From assembly GCA_900546785.1 (NCBI GenBank), contig URED01000042.1, forward strand, positions 1 to 19,583: a DNA stretch of 19,583 nucleotides, in the 5' to 3' direction. Every line of letters begins with the position of its first letter. Within the stretch, counting starts at the first letter, position 1. This DNA is from an uncultured Oscillospiraceae bacterium (GTDB taxonomy: Bacteria > Bacillota > Clostridia > Oscillospirales > Acutalibacteraceae). Of the stretch, positions 1-6,273 are shown piece by piece. Under the pieces are notes generated by a model that was not told where the DNA came from, searched no databases, and saw nothing but the letters and a program-made list of their open reading frames with translations. The translations under genes and the position numbers were made by a program.

Positions 1-2
1 CC

Positions 3-875
3 ATAGCAAGCGCGGACGGAACGATTATAGCAAATTACTACTATGATCCTTGGGGTAGGCTGATAGAGATCACGGGTGACTCCGCCATTGCCGAACTAAA
101 CCCTATCCGCTACCGCAGTTATTACTATGATTCCGAAACAGAATTATATTATCTCAACACCCGCTACTATTCACCCGATCTGTGCAGGTTTATGAATAGT
201 GATAGATATGTGTCAGGTGTCGATGGTAGTATTGATGGCTTTAATCTATATGTATATTGTATTAATAACCCAATAAATTTATGTGATTTGTCAGGCAACT
301 GGCCGCAGTGGGTCAAAAATGCGGCAGATTGGGTTAACAATAATATAATTAAACCTATTGTAAAATTTTTCAATCCTAATACTAATACGATAAGTGGCAG
401 CTTTGAAGATAAAATCTTTAAAGGTTCTGGGTCTATAACAGGTGGTTATAGTGAAAAAAATGTTAGATTACAAGCAAATACGAGTAAAAGCAATAACAAC
501 GGAATGCTCGGTGTATACGGAAAAATATCCGTTGGTAATGCGAATGGCAAAATTGGAGTTGGGAATGATGTGGTTGCCTTATCATTAAAGGGTGTTGGGG
601 ACGTATTGTCTGCCACGGCGCAAGCTGGAATACAATATTCCAATGGCGTTGGAGTTGCAGCACGAGGTAAAGCCGCTGTTCTCACAGGTAGAGCAACAAT
701 GGAATTAGAATTGCTTGGTTGGGAAATTGAGTTTGGCGTATCTGGGGATTTACTCTCTGTTGGCGCAGAAGTGGTTATTGGAGTGTTTCCAGATGATGGG
801 TTTACAGCAAAGGCTAGTGCGGGAGTAGGCTTATATGGTGTAGGATTAGTTTTTAGAATTAAACCAGAGCAATAG
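3..875 (+). CDS. RHS/YD-repeat protein, C-terminal part with Gly-rich tip (5' truncated by window)
   Basis: The frame is open from the window edge (codons begin at base 3) to TAG at 873-875, so only the last 290 residues are seen. The first ~95 residues are the end of an RHS core: YYDPWGRL, then YYYDSETELYYLNTRYYSPDLCRF, then the NNPINLCDLSGNWP boundary that closes RHS shells. In this family the shell is conserved, is secreted or surface-borne, and encapsulates a variable C-terminal tip that is normally the toxin. Here the tip (about 190 residues) starts with an amphipathic WVKNAADWVNNNIIKPIVKFF stretch. It continues as Gly/Ala/Val-rich alternating sequence suggesting beta strands (SGSITGGYS, GKISVGNANGKIG, GVGLYGVGLVFRIK). 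I recognise no nuclease, ART or deaminase motif, so the activity is unknown. An ATG at 192 is internal to the repeat domain and not a real start. The zinc-ribbon gene 11 bp downstream is the natural immunity candidate. Confidence 0.88.
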   Translation: MASADGTIIANYYYDPWGRLIEITGDSAIAELNPIRYRSYYYDSETELYYLNTRYYSPDLCRFMNSDRYVSGVDGSIDGFNLYVYCINNPINLCDLSGNWPQWVKNAADWVNNNIIKPIVKFFNPNTNTISGSFEDKIFKGSGSITGGYSEKNVRLQANTSKSNNNGMLGVYGKISVGNANGKIGVGNDVVALSLKGVGDVLSATAQAGIQYSNGVGVAARGKAAVLTGRATMELELLGWEIEFGVSGDLLSVGAEVVIGVFPDDGFTAKASAGVGLYGVGLVFRIKPEQ

Positions 876-886
876 GAGAGGTTGAT

Positions 887-1159
887 TTGAAAAAAGCTGT
901 AAAATATATTTTTAATGCAAGTCCATTATATGTATATCTAAAAAAACATTTTTGCCCTAGCTGTAAAACTAAATTACAAATCAAGTATACAAGCGAAATT
1001 ATTAATTCAAATTCGTCGAGAGCAAAAGAATATGACTTTTCTGTTGGAGATACATTCCTAGTAGGAGATGTTGAATTTAGAACAAAATGTTTTTATTGCC
1101 CCGAATGTCATAGATTTATATCTTTTCAAGATATGAAAAAATTCGAAAAAGGGAAATAA
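887..1159 (+). CDS. Small CPxC zinc-ribbon protein, candidate immunity protein
   Basis: A 90-residue protein starting at TTG (887) with an AGGAG Shine-Dalgarno that overlaps the upstream RHS stop, so translation is probably coupled to the toxin. Five cysteines are visible: C23-P-S-C26, C68, C71-P-E-C74. The two CPxC knuckles about 45 residues apart are typical of a structural zinc ribbon. The N-terminus is basic and aromatic (KKAVKYIFNASPLYVYLKKH) but not a signal peptide. Its position directly behind an RHS tip is where cognate immunity genes sit in RHS/CDI/WapA systems, so immunity is the best guess from context alone. I do not recognise the family. A DNA-binding or unrelated zinc protein remains possible. 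Its TAA stop is followed, in the same frame, by the open orphan tip of the next module. Confidence 0.72.
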   Translation: MKKAVKYIFNASPLYVYLKKHFCPSCKTKLQIKYTSEIINSNSSRAKEYDFSVGDTFLVGDVEFRTKCFYCPECHRFISFQDMKKFEKGK

Positions 1160-1684
1160 CAGTTTTTCTCATTCTTAAAACCTTCTTCGACAATTGCGGC
1201 AGGTGCGTTTATTGGGTCGGCTGTAGTTTATGGACTTGCTGTTGCGACTTCGGCATCATCTTCACGATCTATAAACGAATTCAATAGGCAGGGTAATTGG
1301 GGTACTGTTGCAGCTACGGTTGGTGGCGCTGCTTTGGGTGGTGCCGGCGCATATATGTGTACACGAACCCCAACTACAAGTATTTATCGTTCTGTAAGCA
1401 AAGCGGAAGCTATAGACATTAAATCTACTGGCAAATTCAATTTGGCACCGGGTGGAATGGAAAGCAAACAGTTTGGGTTCAATCTAGCTGAAACCAGACG
1501 ATTTGGAAATTTGGTGGGACAAAATATGATTGTAAAAGCTAAAGTACCAACTAGCATGCTTAATCGATTTTACACGAACGGTGTAGATACCAATATATTT
1601 CGTAGTGGAACTTTAACTGTGTATGGTGATCAATTTAATGAATTTAATCAAGCTGTTGAAGGTACGATTGTTTTTATGCAATAA
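1160..1684 (+). pseudogene. Orphan RHS C-terminal tip, ADP-ribosyltransferase-like (displaced toxin module)
   Basis: The frame is open for 174 codons directly after the preceding TAA, with no RHS core in front. Residues ~8-65 are a Gly/Ala-rich hydrophobic pre-toxin segment (STIAAGAFIGSAVVYGLAV, then NRQGNWGTVAATVGGAALGG) typical of clostridial RHS proteins just before the tip. Residues ~75-174 contain YRSVSKAEAIDIKSTGKFN, GGMESKQFGF and AVEGTIVFMQ. This resembles the Arg...Ser...Glu layout of ADP-ribosyltransferase-like tips of polymorphic toxins (family knowledge, moderate certainty). The only candidate start near the catalytic half is TTG at 1334, which has no ribosome binding site and cuts the hydrophobic segment. 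The simplest reading is therefore a displaced tip left by toxin switching, expressed only if recombined onto an RHS shell or read from an unusual start. The next gene begins 12 bp after its stop with a strong ribosome site. Confidence 0.68.
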
Positions 1685-1696
1685 GGAGGAAATATT

Positions 1697-2002
1697 TTGA
1701 ATAGAACACCTGATGTTGAAGTAGTGTTTGATTTTAATGGTACAAGAGCAACCCCTGCAACTAATGGTTATCGTCCCTCTCATTTGATTACGGGTAATTA
1801 TTTAACCACAGGTATTCATAATTACTATCAAGTTGATTCTGTACCGCCGAATGGAACCGCAAAAGGAACAATTACATTTTTAACTCCCGAAGCATATCCT
1901 CACAGTCTTTGGATTGGGAAAAAAATCAATATTCAAGAAGGTGCTCGTGTTGTTGGGTATGCCACAATAACTAAAATCTTTAATCCTCTTTTGCAGTTAT
2001 AG
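1697..2002 (+). CDS. EF-Tu domain III-like small protein, candidate immunity protein
   Basis: A 101-residue protein starting at TTG 1697 with a strong AAGGAGGA site (1683-1690) that overlaps the stop of the toxin-tip frame, so coupling to the toxin is built in. It matches the C-terminal beta-barrel (domain III) of elongation factor Tu: NGYRPSH (residues 23-29) corresponds to the SGYRPQF of EF-Tu, and INIQEGARVVGYATITKI (77-94) to FAIREGGRTVGAGVVTKI. A proline-rich central loop and a TITFLTPEAYP strand sit where EF-Tu has its MTVELIHPIAM strand. There is no GTPase domain, so this is not a translation factor. By position it is the immunity partner of the orphan tip. How an EF-Tu-like barrel would neutralise the toxin is unknown; imitation of the toxin's target or cofactor is one possibility. 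Confidence 0.75.
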   Translation: MNRTPDVEVVFDFNGTRATPATNGYRPSHLITGNYLTTGIHNYYQVDSVPPNGTAKGTITFLTPEAYPHSLWIGKKINIQEGARVVGYATITKIFNPLLQL

Positions 2003-2104
2003 AATTAAGCTTCTTATAGACTGTATTTATGCGGATAATTCTGACAATTCTCAGGAGTAATCTTGAATTTTACCCTGTCGAACAATCTGTATAAATAAAA
2101 TTTT

Positions 2105-2135
2105 GCGGTGAGGTGATTTTATATCATCTCACCGC
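2105..2135. repeat. Inverted repeat / hairpin, 13-bp stem
   Basis: GCGGTGAGGTGAT pairs with ATCATCTCACCGC across a 5-base loop, with one G.U wobble. It follows the EF-Tu-like gene by about 100 bp. No T run follows on the plus strand. The AAAATTTT just to the left would give a weak T tract on the minus strand. It could be a degraded terminator of the toxin-immunity module or a recombination scar. The stretch 2003-2104 between the gene and this hairpin shows nothing else. Confidence 0.6.
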
Positions 2136-2146
2136 TGCGCATGTAG

Positions 2147-2473
2147 AAGTTTAGCTGCCATAACCGTGCGTTTTGCTACAAAGAGCAGTATGGGCAAACG
2201 TATGATTATGACGATAAGGGTAACGTAACTTCGGTAGTTGATCTTGCAAATACCAATTCAACCTTTACTTACTACGGCAATCAGATGGCAAGAATGATCA
2301 ATCCGTCCGGCAGTAAGTATCTGTATAGTTATGACGGTAAACAGCAGCTTAAGTTCTCAATATCAACAGACGGCCAGGAATACGGCTTTACATATGATGA
2401 TAAAGGGAATGTAACCAAAGCTGAGATCTCGGCGCGTAAGCCCGCGACGTCCGTGCAAAGCGGCGGCGAGTGA
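2147..2473 (+). pseudogene. RHS core fragment with two YD repeats
   Basis: The open frame from 2147 to TGA at 2471-2473 reads as RHS/YD-repeat sequence: QTYDYDDKGNVTSVVD, then YLYSYDGKQQLKFSI, then FTYDDKGNVTKAEI. It has no start with a ribosome site (ATG at 2285 lies inside a repeat), no N-terminal secretion region and no terminal SGNWP-type boundary, and it stops abruptly after KPATSVQSGGE. It is a stranded piece from the middle of an RHS core, left by recombination between repeats. It sits just before another candidate immunity gene, so it marks a third module of the array whose tip has been lost. Confidence 0.78.
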
Positions 2474-2558
2474 TTCCCGCGTTGTACGAACCATATATAG
2501 GCGATATAGTTTCCTATCTTACCGAGATCTTTTTCAAATTTGACAATGGTGAATACAT

Positions 2559-3107
2559 ATGAATGATAATATTAAATTTTACGCCTTTGAGCAATATTAT
2601 TTTGGAATTAAAATCCTAAATTTTTTATGTGCGTTCGTAACAAATCTACGCGTATCACTTGTAATGTGTATCCCTGTTTTCGTGATATTTCTGCTTATTA
2701 TTGATGATCCGCTAAATAATATATTCGGCTTTAATATCAGCTTTTTACTATGCATATTCATTTTTATTGCATTATGGACGGCTTTGAATTGCATTTATAT
2801 CTTTACAAAAAAAGGTGTCTATATTTATAACGGAAATATTATAGAGATAAAAAACGGCTATTTTGCCAATTTTAATTTTTTGAATTTTAAAAGATTCAAA
2901 TATACCTTTTATGCCAAAGACATAAAAAACATTGATATTGATAATCGTTTCAGTCGTATAAATGCATGGGAATCCGCGTTCTTTATTCCGAATAAAAAAG
3001 ATTATGTAATTCTTGAGCTGACAGGGCAGTATCGTATACTTTTTTCCGTTGAAGATAATTTTGAGTTCGTTAATGAAATTGAAACTATCTTAGGCAGGGG
3101 GGAATGA
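2559..3107 (+). CDS. Two-TM membrane protein, candidate membrane immunity protein
   Basis: A 182-residue protein starting at ATG 2559 behind only a weak GGTGA ribosome site. Two hydrophobic segments are clear (about residues 28-50, LRVSLVMCIPVFVIFLLII, and 57-83, FNISFLLCIFIFIALWTALNCIYIF). A soluble C-terminal half follows (GVYIYNGNIIEIKNGYF through VILELTGQYRILFSVEDNFEFVNEIETIL) whose strand pattern plus final helix resembles bacterial PH-like membrane proteins. The base composition is very AT-rich compared with the enzymes further right, suggesting separate acquisition. It sits right after an RHS fragment, the usual place for immunity genes, and two-TM proteins are common immunities against pore-forming or membrane-acting tips. 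No family is recognised; the function is inferred from position only. Confidence 0.62.
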   Translation: MNDNIKFYAFEQYYFGIKILNFLCAFVTNLRVSLVMCIPVFVIFLLIIDDPLNNIFGFNISFLLCIFIFIALWTALNCIYIFTKKGVYIYNGNIIEIKNGYFANFNFLNFKRFKYTFYAKDIKNIDIDNRFSRINAWESAFFIPNKKDYVILELTGQYRILFSVEDNFEFVNEIETILGRGE

Positions 3108-3142
3108 TTAGACACACTATAACTCGTCTTCCGTGCAGTTTA

Positions 3143-3166
3143 ACAGCGGGGAGTGATCCCCGCTGT
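3143..3166. repeat. Perfect 10-bp inverted repeat
   Basis: ACAGCGGGGA and TCCCCGCTGT pair perfectly around a GTGA tetraloop, 35 bp after the membrane-protein stop. The stem is terminator-like in strength but no T run follows on either side, so intrinsic termination is uncertain. Confidence 0.6.
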
Positions 3167-3260
3167 ATGTGCCCGCAATTAAATACCGTTTACTATTGTA
3201 AGACTTTCAGAATTCAGCAGTATTCACTTTAACAGTGTTAATCAGAATGTTTTATAAAAA

Positions 3261-3288
3261 TGCCCGCTCCGAAATACAGGGGCGGGCA
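3261..3288 (-). terminator. Terminator-like hairpin, T tract on the minus strand
   Basis: TGCCCGCTCC pairs with GGGGCGGGCA (one wobble) around an 8-base loop. Reading on the minus strand, the stem is followed by TTTTTATAAAAC, which fits an intrinsic terminator for leftward transcription. No minus-strand gene ends here. On the plus strand it lies 54 bp before the transporter start, where it may only insulate. Confidence 0.5.
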
Positions 3289-3341
3289 TACTGTTGATAG
3301 ATGGTTATCCTTGTGCTACAATATTAAACGGAGGCGGTAAT

Positions 3342-3791
3342 ATGTGGATAACAGCGGCAGTGCTTTCTGCGTTTTTTGCAGGAATTACCGCGATACTCGC
3401 AAAATGCGGCATCAAGAAAACTGATTCAAATGTTGCAACGGCAATACGCACCATCGTTGTTTTGATATTTTCATTTATTATGACCTTTATCACAGGCTCA
3501 ATAAGTGATATAGACAAGATCGGTTTAAAATCGTTTGTGTTCCTTGTCCTTTCCGGCATTGCCACGGGCGCTTCCTGGCTCTGCTATTATTACGCCATCC
3601 AAAACGGTGTTGTAAGCGTTGTTGTGCCGATCGATAAGCTGAGTATAATCGTTTCCATACTGTTTTCGTATATCGTTTTCAAAGAAAAACTTTCAAAAAA
3701 AATCCTTTGCCGGTCTGTGCCTCATGACTGTAGGCACGCTGGTTATGGCAATATTCGCCTAAAGCCGAATAATCCTTATTATAATAAATAA
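3342..3791 (+). CDS. Single-domain EamA (DMT) family transporter, frameshifted near its end
   Basis: ATG 3342 follows a GGAGG site (3330-3334) with 7-bp spacing and is preferred to the upstream GTG-type start. It encodes one EamA domain of about five TM segments, starting MWITAAVLSAFFAGITAILAKCGI. It includes the conserved end-of-domain pattern WLCYYYAIQNGVVSVVVPIDKLS followed by YIVFKEKLSKK. Such about 140-residue half-transporters exist as stand-alone proteins that dimerise, probably as drug/metabolite exporters; the substrate is unknown. After residue 120 the frame leaves the family and ends in a nonsense tail (149 aa in all). Dropping one A from the A8 run at 3695-3702 restores SFAGLCLMTVGTLVMAIFA and a stop at 3760-3762, giving 139 residues, the expected length. 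Either the gene is recently broken, the base count is a sequencing error, or slippage on the A run corrects it. Confidence 0.82.
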   Translation: MWITAAVLSAFFAGITAILAKCGIKKTDSNVATAIRTIVVLIFSFIMTFITGSISDIDKIGLKSFVFLVLSGIATGASWLCYYYAIQNGVVSVVVPIDKLSIIVSILFSYIVFKEKLSKKILCRSVPHDCRHAGYGNIRLKPNNPYYNK

Positions 3792-4051
3792 AATCAGCAA
3801 TAGCGTCGGATATATGTTAAATATCAATATGTAAAACGGATAGCCGTTTGCATACCGTCTGCACACAAAGGTATTAAAAGCCGAAAAGGCATTTCATGTT
3901 TGTGTAACGGTATGTAAGCGGCTTTTTTCTTTGCAAATGATATTTCTTTCTTTAACAATTTGCCGAGTGTTGTTGTAAGGCCTGCTTTTAGAAATTCATA
4001 GCGTTTTACGCATTTTTATTCCTGCAAGATCGCCGAACTTGCGGTTCTGCT
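3763..4051. other. Intergenic stretch between convergent genes
   Basis: This lies between the restored transporter stop and the restored GH3 stop. It holds the large hairpin at 3843-3928. The rest (3929-4051) shows only short weak stems such as GCGT-AAA-ACGC and no convincing ORF, promoter or terminator for the GH3 gene. Confidence 0.5.
3843..3928 (+). terminator. Long-stem intrinsic terminator with an internal competing stem
   Basis: The outer arms 3843-3858 (GCCGTTTGCATACCGT) and 3907-3922 (ACGGTATGTAAGCGGC) pair over 16 bp with two G.U wobbles, and T6 follows at 3923-3928. The arms are 48 bases apart, and CACAAA/TTTGTG extends the stem inward. A shorter alternative stem, AAAAGCCG (3876-3883) with CGGCTTTT (3919-3926), uses part of the same right arm. 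As placed it terminates the transporter transcript. The alternative pairing could also make it a regulated structure. Confidence 0.65.
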
Positions 4052-4215
4052 TCAGATCGGGCATGCTTCCATAATTTCGGTTTTTGCATTGTTTATGAAA
4101 TAAAGCGGTTCGGACTCTATGCTTTGGCCGTCTGATATGGTAAAGGTGTAAAGCCCGTTCAGATATACCGTATCGCCCGATTCATTTACAGAATATAGAT
4201 CCTTTTCGGAAAGCG
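4052..4215 (-). other. Displaced C-terminal end of the GH3 gene (out of frame)
   Basis: Read one base out of the GH3 frame, the minus strand continues as LSEKDLYSVNESGDTV, then YLNGLYTFTISDGQSIE, and stops at TGA (4054-4052). This is the expected last strand region of the GH3 fibronectin-III-like domain. It joins the upstream frame if the A6 run at 4216-4221 (T6 on the coding strand) is read as seven bases, giving EIFFSLSEKDLYS and a 697-residue enzyme. Confidence 0.75.
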
Positions 4216-6144
4216 AAAAAAGATCTCTTTCTCTTCGCCCGGGTGCAGGGAAAAACGTTTTACTGCAGAAAGTGAACGAGTCGGATTCATGTATGAGGTC
4301 TCCGGCTGTTTGATATAGAGCTGTAAAACTTCATCGCAAAGATAATCTCCTTCGTTTTTTATCTTGCATCGAATCGTCAGAGCCTCAATACAGCATTTAG
4401 TGAGGCGGAATGCAGTATAAGTCAGACCGTATCCGAACGGGTACTGCACTTCGCCCCCAAAATAACGGTAAGTGCGGTTTTTCATTGCATAGTCTTCAAA
4501 AGCCGGTAGATCATCCACACTGTTATAAAATGTGATCGGCAGCTTGCCACTGGGCGAACTCTTTCCGAACAGCAGGTTAACGATCGCCCTGCCGGCCTTT
4601 GCGCCGGGATACCAGCATTGCAGTATCGCGTCCGTATGCTTTTTATAAAGACGAAGATCTACGGCACCGCCGGAAAAATTTAATAGGATCCTCTTTTTAT
4701 TAATGCGCATCAATTTCTCAAGTAATTCCCGCTGTACTTCCGGCAGTTTTAGCGTACTGCGGTCACCCTGCTTTCCCAGCATGCCGCCACCCTGTAAAAG
4801 TTCTCCGGCTTCTTCGCCCTCCATAGAGCAGTCAAGTCCCGTGCAGATTATAAGGATATCAGCCTGCTGTGCTTTTGCGCAGGCTTCGGCTTGCAGGCGG
4901 GAATTGTCTTTTTTGTCATAGGAATAACCCTGCACATATTCTGCATCAGCGTTTATCTCCTGCAATGCCTGTTTGATCTTAACAAAATTTGTTGGAGTTC
5001 CAAAATAGTTGCCGAGATAGGCCAAGTCATTTTCTGCGTTATAACCGATTATCAGAAATTTCTGCCGATCATTCTTAAGCGGCAGTATCCCGTTGTTTTC
5101 CAAAAGAACAATGCCTTTTTCTGCCATAGTAATCGCAAACGCCTCGTGCTCAGGCGTGGCGTAATCTTTGGGTGATATCTTATGATACGGGCAATCGTCC
5201 GCAAACATACCTAGGCTGCTTCTTACAGAAAGAAGTCTTGCGGCAGCCGCCTTGATCGTTTCTTTGCTTACCATTTTAAATGCGTAGGAAAGCGGCAGAA
5301 ATTTAAACATCTTACCGCATTCCAGCTCGCATCCGGCGTTTAATGCAAGGGCAGCGCCCTTAACGGGGTCAGCGGCAAGACGGTGATGCTTAACTATATC
5401 GCAGAGGGCGCCGCAGTCAGACACAAAATAGCCATCAAAACCCCAGCTTCTGCGCAATAGCTTTTTTATCAAGATTTCCGATGCGCAGCAGGCCTCTCCG
5501 TTTACTCTGTTGTATGCGCCCATCACGCCGCATACTTCGCCGTCCATAACTGCCTTTTTAAAAGCAGGCAGATAGGTCTCAAAAAGATCTTTCTTGGAAA
5601 CGGCAGCGTCAAAAGAATGCCGCTGCGACTCCGGCCCGCTGTGCACTGCAAAATGTTTGGCGCATGCGGCGGTCTGTATGTAGTTCGGGTCGTTTCCCTG
5701 CAGTCCTTTGATAAACGCAACACCTAAAAGTGCAGTCAAATACGGGTCTTCTCCGTAAGTTTCCTGTCCGCGTCCCCAGCGCGGATCTCTGTAGATATTT
5801 ATGTTCGGAGACCACATTGTCAGCCCCTTGTAGATTCCGTAATCGCCGTTTTGCCGGCTTTCATTGTACTTGGCGCGCGCTTCTTTTGAAATAATTTTTG
5901 CGGTCTGATACAGCAGCTCTTCGCTGAAAGTGGATGCCATACATATAGCTTGAGGGAATACGGTTGCGGTTCCGGCGCGTGCAACACCATGCAGACATTC
6001 GTTCCACCAGTTATATGGGAGTATGGGAAGCCGCTTTATGCCGCGCGCCTTGTTTTTCAGCTGCGAGATCAATTCGAAAGCGGTCATCTTTTCGGCAAGT
6101 TCCCATCCCTTTTTGATATGTGATTCTCTTGCGCTCTTATTCAT
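4186..6144 (-). CDS. GH3 family glycoside hydrolase, beta-xylosidase/beta-glucosidase type, cytoplasmic
   Basis: ATG 6144 is chosen because GGGAGTG precedes it by about 10 bases; an upstream ATG at 6213 would run through the promoter/operator region. The TIM-barrel domain (about 40-330) has LPYNWWNECLHGVARAG, the RDPRWGRGQETYGEDP signature, KHF (163-165), and GFDGYFVSDCGAL with Asp243 as the expected nucleophile. The second domain (about 340-560) has SMEGEEAGE around residues 440-447, carrying the likely acid/base Glu. A fibronectin-III-like end follows. The SDCGA variant is typical of the beta-xylosidase/exo-glucosidase branch; substrate is not certain. No signal peptide, so it works on imported oligosaccharides. 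The frame as read ends at 4186 (652 aa) after a short wrong tail; the true end is at 4052 in the other frame (697 aa, usual length). It is divergent from the LacI-family regulator and shares its 129-bp control region. Confidence 0.9.
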   Translation of the reverse strand: MNKSARESHIKKGWELAEKMTAFELISQLKNKARGIKRLPILPYNWWNECLHGVARAGTATVFPQAICMASTFSEELLYQTAKIISKEARAKYNESRQNGDYGIYKGLTMWSPNINIYRDPRWGRGQETYGEDPYLTALLGVAFIKGLQGNDPNYIQTAACAKHFAVHSGPESQRHSFDAAVSKKDLFETYLPAFKKAVMDGEVCGVMGAYNRVNGEACCASEILIKKLLRRSWGFDGYFVSDCGALCDIVKHHRLAADPVKGAALALNAGCELECGKMFKFLPLSYAFKMVSKETIKAAAARLLSVRSSLGMFADDCPYHKISPKDYATPEHEAFAITMAEKGIVLLENNGILPLKNDRQKFLIIGYNAENDLAYLGNYFGTPTNFVKIKQALQEINADAEYVQGYSYDKKDNSRLQAEACAKAQQADILIICTGLDCSMEGEEAGELLQGGGMLGKQGDRSTLKLPEVQRELLEKLMRINKKRILLNFSGGAVDLRLYKKHTDAILQCWYPGAKAGRAIVNLLFGKSSPSGKLPITFYNSVDDLPAFEDYAMKNRTYRYFGGEVQYPFGYGLTYTAFRLTKCCIEALTIRCKIKNEGDYLCDEVLQLYIKQPETSYMNPTRSLSAVKRFSLHPGEEKEIFFRFPKRIYIL

Positions 6145-6161
6145 GAAATTGCACACTCCCG

Positions 6162-6190
6162 TTGACAGAATTGTAAAAAAATTGTATAAT
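6162..6190 (+). promoter_or_regulatory. Consensus sigma-70/A promoter for the LacI-family operon
   Basis: A perfect TTGACA (6162-6167) and a perfect TATAAT (6185-6190) are separated by exactly 17 bases. The start of transcription should fall near 6197, right at the left edge of the operator palindrome. So strong a promoter suggests tight repression by the regulator it drives. Confidence 0.85.
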
Positions 6191-6197
6191 ATGCACA

Positions 6198-6217
6198 TAC
6201 CGTGCTCGTGCACGGTA
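6198..6217. promoter_or_regulatory. Probable LacI-family operator (8-4-8 palindrome)
   Basis: TACCGTGC-TCGT-GCACGGTA is a perfect 8-bp inverted repeat with a 4-base centre. It lies immediately downstream of the -10 box and between two divergent genes. Occupancy would block the regulator's own transcription and could affect the leftward GH3 gene, whose own promoter I could not pin down. As RNA it would also form a hairpin in the leader. Confidence 0.75.
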
Positions 6218-6273
6218 GCCTTTCTTTTAAAATTGTATCATAGAATGAAGAATAAAACAAGGGAGTAGATGAA

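Noticed and set aside
2468..2479. Exact 12-base repeat GAGTGATTCCCG also at 19456-19467, each overlapping a TGA stop
   Set aside because: Several 12-base repeats are expected by chance in a window this size, and no longer shared context surrounds the two copies.
5609..5815. Minus-strand open frames inside GH3 and many similar short frames in the other enzymes
   Set aside because: They lie fully within well-supported genes in another frame, have no ribosome site and show no family signal.
6145..6213. Upstream ATG at 6213 as the GH3 start
   Set aside because: It would translate the operator and opposing promoter region; ATG 6144 has a proper ribosome site and matches the family N-terminus.
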